Assembly (NCBI GenBank): GCA_934359255.1
Contig: CAKRLG010000009.1
Location: forward strand, 1 to 64,000
DNA: 64,000 bases
Source: an uncultured Ruminococcus sp.
Lineage (GTDB): Bacteria > Bacillota > Clostridia > Lachnospirales > Lachnospiraceae
Reading direction: 5' to 3'
The first letter of the stretch is position 1; the number at the start of each line of letters is the position of its first letter. The translations under genes were made by a program, and so were the position numbers. Positions 30,915 to 39,168 of the stretch are shown here, piece after piece. The notes under the pieces were generated by a model. That model had not been told where the DNA came from. It did not search any database and worked only from the letters and a program-made list of their open reading frames with translations.

Positions 30915-30943
30915 TTGACCAAATCTGTTTTTTCCGTTAAACT
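30915..30943 (+). promoter_or_regulatory. promoter of the ArsR-family gene
   Basis: -35 TTGACC (30915-30920), 17-bp spacer, -10 TAAACT (30938-30943). The adjacent AAACCGCCATCGATAAACGG stretch (about 30880-30899) has a loose inverted repeat. Confidence 0.5.
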
Positions 30944-31026
30944 AAAAGACAGGCATAATTATAGTATTTATGAAAAGAAGAATTGTAAAATACTGAAACA
31001 GTATAGTAAGGAATTGGTGAAAAGGA

Positions 31027-31413
31027 ATGAAACAGACTCTACAGCAACCACACATACATACCTGTGCAAACAGCGATATCGAAACCTGTGATATCTGCCA
31101 TCACCATCATCTGCATCTTCCGATGGAAGCTCCTGCGGATGAAATTTTGTATCGTCTGGCAGATCTCTACAAAGTATTCGGTGATCCCACTAGAATCCGC
31201 ATTCTGTATGCATTATCCGGTGGGGAACTTTGCGTCTGCGACATTGCAGAACTTCTGGGTATGACACAGAGTGCCATCTCCCATCAGCTACGTGTGTTAA
31301 AGCAGTCCGCACTGGTCAAGTTTCGAAGAGATGGGAAAACCGTATATTATTCTCTGGCTGACTCTCATGTGGCAACCATTCTCGCTCAGGGACTGAATCA
31401 TGTACAGGAATAA
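31027..31413 (+). CDS. ArsR/SmtB-family metalloregulator with Cys/His-rich N terminus
   Basis: 128 residues. Residues 1-34 are rich in metal ligands (His9, His11, Cys13, Cys21, Cys24, His25-28, His30). The winged helix follows, with the metal motif ELCVCDIAELLGM (Cys69, Cys71) in the recognition-helix region and SAISHQLRVLKQSALVKFRR as the DNA-binding helix. The Cys-x-Cys motif is the arsenic/cadmium/lead-type alpha-3 site, and the N-terminal ligands resemble CadC-type additional sites. No efflux pump or ars gene is nearby, so its target is unknown. It is monocistronic, with a bidirectional terminator after it. Confidence 0.88.
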   Translation: MKQTLQQPHIHTCANSDIETCDICHHHHLHLPMEAPADEILYRLADLYKVFGDPTRIRILYALSGGELCVCDIAELLGMTQSAISHQLRVLKQSALVKFRRDGKTVYYSLADSHVATILAQGLNHVQE

Positions 31414-31476
31414 TCGTGAGATCAGATACCCGTTGGTGACGATTCAGCAGATGGCATATTGGCTTGAAACTGTATA

Positions 31477-31519
31477 AGGAAAAAAGGATCAGATGTTCCA
31501 TCTGATCCTTTTTTCCTTT
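31477..31519. terminator. bidirectional terminator between the ArsR-family gene and alaA
   Basis: AAGGAAAAAAGGATCAGATG and its exact reverse complement are separated by 3 bases, giving A/T-rich flanks on both sides of a GATCAGATG stem. Confidence 0.9.
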
Positions 31520-31561
31520 ATCTGTTATATATATTCTCTTTATCCGGCTTTTCACTGTTGG

Positions 31562-32782
31562 CTATTTCTGATGATATCCATCCAGAAATTCTCCCAGTTT
31601 CTTTGTCGCTTTCTCAAGATCTGCGACTCTCGGCAGATATACCACACGGAAATGATCCGGCTGTCCCCAGTTGAATCCGCCGCCATGCACGATCAGGATT
31701 CTCTTTTCTCTCAGCAGATCCAGGGCAAATTTTTCATCGTCGTAGATATTGAATTTTTCCACATCCAGTTTCGGGAAAATGTAGAATGCTGCTTTCGGTT
31801 TTTTCGCTGATACACCCGGGATATCATTTAACAGTTTATAGATGACTTCTCTCTGTTCATAGATTCTTCCGCCCGGCTGCAGATATTCTTCTACACTCTG
31901 ATATCCGCCAAGTGCCGTCTGAATGATGGACTGCGCCGGCACATTGGAGCAAAGACGCATATTAGACAGCATCTTGATACCTTCCACATAGCCTGCTGCT
32001 GCCTTTTTATTGCCACTTAATACCATCCAGCCCACACGGAAGCCTGCAATCATATGAGATTTTGACAGGCCGCTGAATGTCACACAGAACACATCTTTCG
32101 GTGCAATCGATGCGATAGAAATATGCTGCAATCCGTCCATCACCAGTCGGTCATAAATTTCATCAGAAAAGATGATCAGTCCAAACTCTTCTGCCACCTT
32201 TACGATTTCTTCCAGAATTTCTTTGGAATACAGCGCACCGGTCGGATTGTTCGGGTTGATAATAACAATTGCCTTTGTTCTGTCTGTGATCTTACTTCTG
32301 ATATCCGCAATATCCGGATTCCAGTCGGACTCTTCATCACAGATGTAATGAACAACTTTCCCACCTGCCAGTGTAGCTGTTGCCGTCCACAGCGGATAAT
32401 CCGGTGCCGGAATCAGGATCTCATCGCCATCATTTAACAATGCCTGCATGCTCAGATTGATCAGTTCGCTGACACCGTTACCGGTATAGATATCGTCTGT
32501 TGTCACACCCGGAATTTTCTTTAACTGACAGTACTGCATGATCGCTTTTCTTGCGGAAAACAGTCCCTTGGAATCTGAATATCCCTGGCATTCCCACAAT
32601 GACTGTCTCATATCCAGAATAACTTCTTCCGGTGCATTAAAACCAAATGGAGCCGGATTACCGATATTCAGTTTCAGAATGCTGAGACCATCCGCTTCCA
32701 TTCTGGCCGCCTCGTCCACCACGGGTCCTCTTACATCGTACAATACGTTATCCAGTTTGGAAGATTTATCAAAAGTCTTCAT
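31562..32782 (-). CDS. alaA: PLP-dependent aminotransferase, AlaA/AlaT type
   Basis: About 406 residues, fold type I class I/II aminotransferase. The PLP lysine lies in FSGLSKSHMIAGFRVGW; NPNNPTGALYSKEIL and the N-terminal LNIGNPAPFGFNAPE are typical of the glutamate-pyruvate transaminase AlaA group, which makes alanine from pyruvate. ATG at 32782 has GGAGG 8 bases upstream; the longer frame adds five residues. A strong TTGACA/TACAAT promoter precedes it. The symbol is by family resemblance. Confidence 0.87.
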   Translation of the reverse strand: MKTFDKSSKLDNVLYDVRGPVVDEAARMEADGLSILKLNIGNPAPFGFNAPEEVILDMRQSLWECQGYSDSKGLFSARKAIMQYCQLKKIPGVTTDDIYTGNGVSELINLSMQALLNDGDEILIPAPDYPLWTATATLAGGKVVHYICDEESDWNPDIADIRSKITDRTKAIVIINPNNPTGALYSKEILEEIVKVAEEFGLIIFSDEIYDRLVMDGLQHISIASIAPKDVFCVTFSGLSKSHMIAGFRVGWMVLSGNKKAAAGYVEGIKMLSNMRLCSNVPAQSIIQTALGGYQSVEEYLQPGGRIYEQREVIYKLLNDIPGVSAKKPKAAFYIFPKLDVEKFNIYDDEKFALDLLREKRILIVHGGGFNWGQPDHFRVVYLPRVADLEKATKKLGEFLDGYHQK

Positions 32783-32853
32783 TGTATCTGCCTCCATTCG
32801 TTTTTATTTTCTTTTACTTTAACACACTAATTCAGTGATTATGTATCTTTTCA

Positions 32854-32882
32854 ATTGTAGCTCATTACCTTCTTTTTGTCAA
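32854..32882 (-). promoter_or_regulatory. alaA promoter
   Basis: Reverse-strand -35 TTGACA (32882-32877), 17-bp spacer, -10 TACAAT (32859-32854). Confidence 0.75.
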
Positions 32883-32907
32883 ATCCGGAATCATTATGGT
32901 TTATATG

Positions 32908-33357
32908 CTATTTCAGGATTTTTTTCAGTTCATCCATAAAGGTATTCACATCTTTAAACTCCCGGTACACAGAAGCGAAACGGACATAGGCAACCGCTTC
33001 CAGATCTTTGAGTTTATCCATCACGATTTCTCCGATCACAGAGCTTGGGATCTCCCGTTCTTCCAGATTAAACACCTCTGTTTCCACATCATCTACCAGC
33101 CGGTGGATCTGTTCTGCTGATACCGGTCGTTTGTGGCAGGCACGCAGGACGCCGGCCTCTATCTTGGATCTGTCAAACTGCTCCCTGTTCTGGTCTTTTT
33201 TGATCACGATCAACGGAATCGTCTCCACCTTCTCATAAGTGGTAAATCGTTTTCCACACGCATCACACATTCTTCTTCTCCGGATGGCAGTGTTGTCATC
33301 CGCCGGGCGGGAATCCACAACCCGGGTATTATCCTGATTACAAAACGGGCACTTCAT
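32908..33357 (-). CDS. nrdR: transcriptional repressor NrdR
   Basis: 149 residues, full length. The N-terminal zinc ribbon has CPFCNQDNTRVVDSR and MCDACGKRFTTYE; the ATP-cone domain follows (about 49-139, VIKKDQNREQFDRSKIEAG). NrdR represses ribonucleotide reductase genes when bound to dATP/ATP. AAGGA precedes the ATG. It lies near the sporulation gene ylmC on the other strand, an arrangement common in Clostridia. No nrd gene is in the window. Confidence 0.96.
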   Translation of the reverse strand: MKCPFCNQDNTRVVDSRPADDNTAIRRRRMCDACGKRFTTYEKVETIPLIVIKKDQNREQFDRSKIEAGVLRACHKRPVSAEQIHRLVDDVETEVFNLEEREIPSSVIGEIVMDKLKDLEAVAYVRFASVYREFKDVNTFMDELKKILK

Positions 33358-33549
33358 ATTTCATCCTTCTCTTTCCGCAAACTGCCTCTCATTGTCCGGT
33401 ATTCTTCTGTATCCCCTTATTTTTTCCCGTTCAATTGTCCCACAGTTTTCTTATTTTCCTGTAACTTTCATCACTCCTGTATCCCCTCACACAGTGGATG
33501 CTTTATCTTTTCCCATCATAATATAATCGTAAACTTACCGTCAAGACAA

Positions 33550-33578
33550 TTGACCACAAAACATATAATTATTGTAAA
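33550..33578 (+). promoter_or_regulatory. possible promoter of the YlmC-type gene
   Basis: TTGACC (33550-33555), 17-bp spacer, TGTAAA (33573-33578). A TATAAT also sits at 33564-33569 without a good -35. A sporulation sigma promoter cannot be excluded. Confidence 0.4.
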
Positions 33579-33602
33579 AGAAATATAAAAATCAGGTTTT
33601 TT

Positions 33603-33857
33603 ATGCGAATTATTGATCTGAAACAAAAAGAAGTCATCAATACCTGCAACTGTAAAACCCTTGGCACTCCTGTGGATGTGGAATTTGATCCCTGCAGCGG
33701 GCAGATTTCTGCTATCATCATCCCAGGCCCCGGAAAATTCTGCTGTTTTCTCGGAAGAGACAGCGAATTCTGTATCCCCTGGGAATGTATCTGCCAGATC
33801 GGGGAAGATATTATTCTTGTGAAAATCGATGAGAAAAAATGCCTGAAGAAACTGTAA
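33603..33857 (+). CDS. YlmC/YmxH family sporulation protein
   Basis: 84 residues, a single PRC-barrel domain. The pattern I-x-DLKQKEVINTCNCKTLGTP-x-D-x-EFDP is that of the small YlmC/YmxH proteins conserved in spore formers, whose role is still unclear. Six cysteines is high for its size. It is convergent with modC, whose stop lies 30 bases further, and there is no terminator in that gap. Confidence 0.85.
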   Translation: MRIIDLKQKEVINTCNCKTLGTPVDVEFDPCSGQISAIIIPGPGKFCCFLGRDSEFCIPWECICQIGEDIILVKIDEKKCLKKL

Positions 33858-33887
33858 CTGTTTTCCTGTCGGTCATCAGAATGTTCT

Positions 33888-34985
33888 TCAAGCCTGCCCC
33901 TGATCCATTGGCTGTTTCTCTCCTCCTCTGTTATTTGTATCGCTATCCAGCAACATCAGATTTTCTTCTTTCACATACAGCTTTTCCGGCACACCCTCCG
34001 ACGGATCCCAGTCAGTTTTCGCTGTTTTCCATTGCAGCCACTCGCAGGATTTGTCTTTTCGGAAGGAAACATTCCATTCAAAGGGATCTTCCATGATTCG
34101 GTATTCTCCCACCGGAAACTCACTGTAACATCCTTCCGACGGTTTTTCCTGTATAAAAAAGTGGGCACGGATCCCGATGGTTCGTGCCTGTAAAGCTTCT
34201 TTCGATACCCGGATGACAACTCCCCAGTCCGATGCCCATAACCATTTTCCATCTTTGTGGCTTTCCATAGCTTCCACCGCACAGATATTCTTACAGCCGG
34301 ATAAAAGTGCTGCCGTCTTCGTCTTCGGATTCCGGAAAAATTCTTTCACCGGTTCGATCACTTCCATCCTTCCCTGGTTGATACAGCTGACCGTATCACA
34401 AAGCCGATAGACCTCATCCCTGCTGTGGGATACAAACAGTACCGGTGCCTGTACTTTTTGCAAAAGTTCCAGCATCTGCTGTTCCATTTTCCATTTCAGA
34501 TAACTGTCCAATGCGGCAAATGGTTCATCCAGAAGCAATACTTCCGGCTCTGCTGCCAGCATGCGTGCCATGGCTACCCGTTGCTTTTGCCCTCCGGAGA
34601 GTTGGTCCGGCATATGATGTTCCAGTCCTCCAAGCTGAAATCCTGTAATATATTCCCTGACTTTTTTCGGTTCCGGCTTTCTCCCCATTCCTGCCTGAAT
34701 GTTCTGTACCACATTCATGTTGGGAAATAATGCGTAATCCTGAAACATATATCCCACTTTCCGTTTCTGCGGCGGCAGATTGATTTTCTTTTCTGAATCA
34801 AACAGAACCCGGTCATTCAGCACGATCCGCCCTTCATCCGGCCGCTCGATTCCGGCGATACACTTTAACGTCATACTTTTTCCACATCCGGAGGCTCCCA
34901 GAATGGCAAACACACCGCCGTCCATCTGAAAATCCACATCCAGCAGAAAATTTCCCAGTTTCTTTTTTATGTTCACCTGCAGCAT
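33888..34985 (-). CDS. modC: molybdate ABC transporter ATP-binding protein
   Basis: About 365 residues. Walker A GASGCGKSMT, Q-loop MFQDYALFPNM, ABC signature LSGGQKQRVAMARM, Walker B VLLLDEPFAAL and the H-loop FVSHSRDEVYRL are all intact. The C-terminal 130 residues form a diverged regulatory region with no clear molybdate-binding TOBE repeat. It energises molybdate uptake with ModB and ModA. ATG at 34985 has AAGGAGG 6 bases upstream; the longer frame overlaps modB. It is the last gene of the eight-gene molybdenum operon. Confidence 0.9.
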   Translation of the reverse strand: MLQVNIKKKLGNFLLDVDFQMDGGVFAILGASGCGKSMTLKCIAGIERPDEGRIVLNDRVLFDSEKKINLPPQKRKVGYMFQDYALFPNMNVVQNIQAGMGRKPEPKKVREYITGFQLGGLEHHMPDQLSGGQKQRVAMARMLAAEPEVLLLDEPFAALDSYLKWKMEQQMLELLQKVQAPVLFVSHSRDEVYRLCDTVSCINQGRMEVIEPVKEFFRNPKTKTAALLSGCKNICAVEAMESHKDGKWLWASDWGVVIRVSKEALQARTIGIRAHFFIQEKPSEGCYSEFPVGEYRIMEDPFEWNVSFRKDKSCEWLQWKTAKTDWDPSEGVPEKLYVKEENLMLLDSDTNNRGGEKQPMDQGQA

Positions 34986-34996
34986 GTTCTTCCTCC

Positions 34997-35713
34997 TTAC
35001 CAACGTTTTTTATGTTTGTTCCCACCGGATCCGATCAAATTCATCACCAGTACCACCACAAACGCGATCAACATAATGATGAGTACCCAGAAACCGGCAG
35101 TTCCATAATCGCCATCCTGGATGACCATGGCGATCTTCTGTGAGATTGTTCCGGTCTTTCCCGGAATATTACCTGCCAACATGGAAGTCGCTCCGTATTC
35201 TCCCATCGCTCTTGCGAGTGTCAGGATCGTTCCTGAAAGGATACCAGGTCCGGCAGACGGAATTACCACTTTCCAGAAAATTGTCATTTCCGACATACCA
35301 AGTGTTCTTGCCGCATAGACAAGATTGGCATCTATCTGTTCAAAAGCAGCTCTGGCATTCCGGTACATCAGCGGAAAGGCAATCACGGTCGCCGCCAGAA
35401 TACAGCCAAGCCAGGTCTGTACAACCTTGATTCCAAAATCCCCATACAATACAGCACCAAACGGCCGCCGCAGACTGAAGATCAGAAGCAGGAAAAAACC
35501 GGCCACTGTGGGAGGAAGTACCATCGGAAGAGTCAGAATCCCGTCCAGCACCGCTTTTGTCTTCGGACCTGCTTTTACCACCTGTCTTGCCGCATAGATT
35601 CCCCCAAAAAAAGAAAGAATGGTAGCCACCACTCCAGTCTTTAATGAGATCAGCAGAGGACTCCAGTCCAGTCCCTTCATAAATTCCATCATCTGTTCCA
35701 TTCGTGTCTCCAT
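34997..35713 (-). CDS. modB: molybdate ABC transporter permease
   Basis: About 238 residues, five to six membrane segments. The binding-protein-dependent permease loop AARTLGMSEMTIFWKVVIPS and FPLMYRNARAAFEQID are those of ModB/CysT. ATG at 35713 has GCGGGGG about 9 bases upstream; a start eight codons earlier is possible. It follows modA by 77 bases and precedes modC. Confidence 0.92.
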   Translation of the reverse strand: METRMEQMMEFMKGLDWSPLLISLKTGVVATILSFFGGIYAARQVVKAGPKTKAVLDGILTLPMVLPPTVAGFFLLLIFSLRRPFGAVLYGDFGIKVVQTWLGCILAATVIAFPLMYRNARAAFEQIDANLVYAARTLGMSEMTIFWKVVIPSAGPGILSGTILTLARAMGEYGATSMLAGNIPGKTGTISQKIAMVIQDGDYGTAGFWVLIIMLIAFVVVLVMNLIGSGGNKHKKRW

Positions 35714-35790
35714 TCTTATTTTCCCCCGCCGGAACATCCTGTTACGACGAGGAATGCATATTTTAATTGTATTATATTTAAAAGATCTGA

Positions 35791-36717
35791 TTAGTCCTCT
35801 ACATCCGTATCAAAGTAATATTTCTGGAAAATGGTCTTTGCATCATCGGTGATCAGAAAATCTACAAATTCTTTGGCTGCTGTGGATTCCAGTTCTTCTG
35901 CTTCAGGATTCTGTACCTGTGCCACCGGATAGATAACATCACCGGTCAGATCATACGGAATGACCTGCAAGATCTCCAGACGATCTTCCAGTCCATACGT
36001 ATCGGAATAGTATACCGTTCCTACCTCATTGGATCCTTCTGCTACTGCGGAAGTAACTGCACCCACATTGGCACACTCATTGATCTCCACACCGCCCAGT
36101 GCTTCAGAAACAGCAGCTGTCGGAATAGTAGATACGTCGTCGACTTTTTCCAGAATTCCTGCATTTACCAGTGCCTGGCGGGTGTATTTTCCAACCGGCA
36201 CCGAACCATCTGCCAGTGCGATACTGCTGGCTTTGTCCAGATCCTCCAGGCTGGTTACTTCAGTGTTACTTTCTTTATAAGTTACCAGGCACACCTGGTT
36301 ATTTACTACATTATGGCGGGTTCCGTCCACAACCAGACCATCTGTCTCATCCAGCTGATTCATCTGTTTTATTGCCGCAGAGAAAAATACATCGCAGGCT
36401 GCACCTTCTTCAATCTGTGTCAGCAGTGTTCCTGAACTGTCATAACTTCCCTGTACATTTACATTTGGATGGGTCTCCTGAAACTTTGTAATCAGTTCTT
36501 CCATTACCTGATTCAGACTCTTGGCAGCAAATACTGTAATCGTAGTTTCTTCGCTTGCATCGTCTGCTGTTGTATCGTTGCTTTCGTCAGCAGTTGCTTC
36601 TGTCTGTGTCTCTTCTTTTTTTGTGTCCGCTGCACTGTTGCTCTTAGAACTGCATCCTGCGAACAGAGACACTACCATGGCTGCTGCAAGTAACATGCTT
36701 ACGCTTTTTTTCTTCAT
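35791..36717 (-). CDS. modA: molybdate ABC transporter substrate-binding lipoprotein
   Basis: 308 residues. A lipoprotein signal (SLFAGCSSKS, Cys22) is followed by an acidic Asp/Glu/Thr linker to about 55, then the periplasmic-binding fold: TVFAAKSLNQVMEELITKF, GSYDSSGTLLTQIEEGAACD and NEVGTVYYSDT are typical ModA motifs for binding molybdate or tungstate. The ATG overlaps the xdhC stop as ATGA, so translation is probably coupled. It heads the modABC part of the operon. Confidence 0.93.
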   Translation of the reverse strand: MKKKSVSMLLAAAMVVSLFAGCSSKSNSAADTKKEETQTEATADESNDTTADDASEETTITVFAAKSLNQVMEELITKFQETHPNVNVQGSYDSSGTLLTQIEEGAACDVFFSAAIKQMNQLDETDGLVVDGTRHNVVNNQVCLVTYKESNTEVTSLEDLDKASSIALADGSVPVGKYTRQALVNAGILEKVDDVSTIPTAAVSEALGGVEINECANVGAVTSAVAEGSNEVGTVYYSDTYGLEDRLEILQVIPYDLTGDVIYPVAQVQNPEAEELESTAAKEFVDFLITDDAKTIFQKYYFDTDVED

Positions 36718-37700
36718 TGTTTTTTTCTCATCATTCCTGTTTTGTCTGCACGGATCTGTATCAGCTGTGCTGCGATGCTGATTGCGATTTCTGCCGGTGT
36801 TTCACTTCCGATCTCGATTCCGATAGGTGCGTACACCTGATCCAGTTCTTCCTCTGTGAAGCCTTCGCTTAACAATTTTTCTCTGACGTACCGGGTTTTT
36901 CTTTTACTTCCCACTACGCCTATATAAGAAGCAGGTGTCCGCAAGGCAAACCGTTCCACATCGGCATCGCAGCGATGCCCTCTCGTGACTACCACCAGAT
37001 AGTCTTCCGGTTTTACTTCCAGAATCTGCGAAAGTGCTGTAAAGTCTACGGTCTTTGTCTCCTCCACTCCTGGAAACAAAGCGTGATCTGTATATTCTTC
37101 CCGGTCATCCATGACCATACACCAGAATCCCAGATGGCTGAGCACCGGAACCAGCTCCTGAGCCAGATGACCGCCTCCAAAAATGTAAACCTTTCCATCG
37201 TAACAGAATTCTTCTGCGTAAAGCTTCTGTCCGTTTTCCTCCAGAATCCGGCAGTGCCCTCTTCCCTCTGCGATCTCTTTTCGGATCCGGGGCATTCCTT
37301 CAGAGAATGGAAGAACCAGCCAGTAAGGTTTTCCCTCATCTGCTGCCGCCAGTGCTTCTTTTAAAAATTCTCCTACCTCCGGATTCTGTGCACAGGCACT
37401 GTAAAACAGTACTTTTACCCTGCCCCCGCAGACCATACCCAGTCCGCCGTTTTCTCCGGTTCCCAGATCAAACTCTTCCACAAAATGGGCAGCTGTTCCT
37501 GCAAGTTCCATAGCTTTTTTTACTGCCTGGTATTCCAGGTTACCGCCTCCGATGGTTCCGTAGATTCTTCCGGTTTTAGCCACTGCCATATAGGCACCTG
37601 TAGTTCGCGGAACAGAACCATTTCCTTCTACAATAGTGACCAGCACCGTATCTGTCTTCTGATTCCATCGTTCCAGTAACAACTGATATAATTTTTTCAT
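36714..37700 (-). CDS. xdhC: XdhC/CoxI family molybdenum hydroxylase maturation protein
   Basis: 328 residues. The N-terminal XdhC/CoxI domain has VEGNGSVPRTTGAYMAV and GTIGGGNLEYQAV. The C-terminal Rossmann-like domain has YIFGGGHLAQELVPVLSHLG and SYIGVVGSKRKTRYVREKL. XdhC proteins bind molybdenum cofactor and promote its sulfuration and insertion into xanthine dehydrogenase-type hydroxylases. In this setting the cofactor ligand may instead be selenium. It overlaps modA by 4 bases and follows the MOSC gene by 31 bases. Confidence 0.92.
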   Translation of the reverse strand: MKKLYQLLLERWNQKTDTVLVTIVEGNGSVPRTTGAYMAVAKTGRIYGTIGGGNLEYQAVKKAMELAGTAAHFVEEFDLGTGENGGLGMVCGGRVKVLFYSACAQNPEVGEFLKEALAAADEGKPYWLVLPFSEGMPRIRKEIAEGRGHCRILEENGQKLYAEEFCYDGKVYIFGGGHLAQELVPVLSHLGFWCMVMDDREEYTDHALFPGVEETKTVDFTALSQILEVKPEDYLVVVTRGHRCDADVERFALRTPASYIGVVGSKRKTRYVREKLLSEGFTEEELDQVYAPIGIEIGSETPAEIAISIAAQLIQIRADKTGMMRKKQ

Positions 37701-37731
37701 TGATTGTGTTTCCTTTTATTTGAATTTTCTG

Positions 37732-38163
37732 CTATTCTATTCTTTCCAACAGGTCACCTTTTCGGATCGTACCACCATGTAACACAATGGCAAATACACC
37801 TTCTCTTGGCATGATGCATTCACCCATCCTTTTATAAATCTCACAGTGGCTGTGACATTCCTTCCCGATCTGGGTCATCTCCAGAACGGCTTCTCCACAT
37901 TGAAAACGGGTTCCCACCGCAAGGTTGCGAAAATCATATCCGCTGACGATCAGGTTTTCTCCAAAAGCACCAAGTTCGATATCAGCACCCTTTTTCCGAA
38001 ATTCTTCGATTTTTTCATAAGATAACAGGCTGACCTGTCTATGCCAGTGTCCCGCATGAGCGTCTCCCTGAATCCCCCAGTCCTTTACCAGAATGGCCTC
38101 TTCGATTTCATGTTTCGCTGTACCACGTTTTTCACTGATACAGATTCCTTTAATTACTCCCAA
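37732..38163 (-). CDS. MOSC domain protein
   Basis: 143 residues, a stand-alone MOSC domain (GIQGDAHAGHWHRQVSLLSYE, GAFGENLIVSGYDFRNLAVG). MOSC domains bind molybdenum cofactor and are proposed to carry sulfur for it. A Cys-rich loop GKECHSHCEIYKRMGECIMP is conspicuous and could hold a persulfide or selenide; that is inference. The start is TTG with AAAGGA 6 bases upstream. It lies between moaA and xdhC in the operon. Confidence 0.88.
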   Translation of the reverse strand: MGVIKGICISEKRGTAKHEIEEAILVKDWGIQGDAHAGHWHRQVSLLSYEKIEEFRKKGADIELGAFGENLIVSGYDFRNLAVGTRFQCGEAVLEMTQIGKECHSHCEIYKRMGECIMPREGVFAIVLHGGTIRKGDLLERIE

Positions 38164-38189
38164 AACTGTTCCTTTCTATTCTGTCCACT

Positions 38190-39161
38190 TTATCCACCAA
38201 TTTTTATCATTTCATGTGTCTCTGTCATCTCTGCCGGATGTTCAAAGCAATGTGCCGCCGGTTTTTGAAAAATAGTTTCTTCCATGATTGTTCGCAGATT
38301 TTCTTTTTCTCCTTCACGGAGTGCCCGGCGAAGATCCGCCCCCTTATCATAACACAGACACAGTTTCAGATACCCCTCTGCCGTCAGCCGGATCCGGTTA
38401 CAGGTATCACAGAATTTTCCGTGTATGGCACTGATAAACCCAACCGGGACTTTCAGATCTGAAAACCGATAATACACCGCCGGCCCACTGCCCATCCGGG
38501 AAAGTTCTTCCCGATCGGTTATACGTTCTGGGTTTCCACAGACTGTCGCCAGTGTCTTTCGCAGTTCTTCATTGCTTCTTCCCACGTATTCTTTCCCATA
38601 TCCTACTGGCATCATTTCAATAAAACGAAGGGGCAGATTCTCTTTCTGTGCATAACGCACCAGTGGAAGGGGATCCAGTTCTTTTCTATTTACCGCATTC
38701 AGTTTTACCTGCAACCCGGCAGTCTTCGCCGCCCGGATTCCTGCAAGGACTTCCTGCAGTTCCCGTTTTCCGGTAATCTTATAGAATTCCTCCGGATCCA
38801 GGGTATCCAGACTGATATTCACGCTGTCCACACCGACTTCATTTAACTGTTTTGCATAGTTTCCAAGCAGAACACCATTGGTCGTCATGGTGATAGTCTC
38901 TACCCCGGGAATCTCCCTGATTCCACGGATCAGATCCACACAGCCTTTTCGCACCAGCGGTTCCCCGCCCGTAATACGGATGTGCGTGATGCCAAGGCTT
39001 ACGCCCGTTCTCACGATCTCCCAGATCTCCTCAAAAGTCAGAATGTTTTTCATTCCTACATCCTGAACGCCTTCCGGCATACAGTAGCAGCATCGCAGAT
39101 TGCAACGATCCGTAACGGAAATACGCAGATAATTGATCACTCTTCCATACTGATCCAGCAT
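38190..39161 (-). CDS. moaA: GTP 3',8-cyclase
   Basis: About 323 residues. A radical SAM enzyme that, with MoaC, turns GTP into cyclic pyranopterin monophosphate, the first step of molybdopterin synthesis. The N-terminal cluster motif is Cys20-x3-Cys24-x2-Cys27 (DRCNLRCCYCMPEG). The second cluster is in GKFCDTCNRIRLTAEGYLKL with a further Cys, and the C terminus ends in the required Gly-Gly. ATG at 39161 lies 8 bases after the preceding stop; the longer GTG frame runs into that gene without a binding site. Confidence 0.95.
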   Translation of the reverse strand: MLDQYGRVINYLRISVTDRCNLRCCYCMPEGVQDVGMKNILTFEEIWEIVRTGVSLGITHIRITGGEPLVRKGCVDLIRGIREIPGVETITMTTNGVLLGNYAKQLNEVGVDSVNISLDTLDPEEFYKITGKRELQEVLAGIRAAKTAGLQVKLNAVNRKELDPLPLVRYAQKENLPLRFIEMMPVGYGKEYVGRSNEELRKTLATVCGNPERITDREELSRMGSGPAVYYRFSDLKVPVGFISAIHGKFCDTCNRIRLTAEGYLKLCLCYDKGADLRRALREGEKENLRTIMEETIFQKPAAHCFEHPAEMTETHEMIKIGG

Positions 39162-39168
39162 CTTCCTG

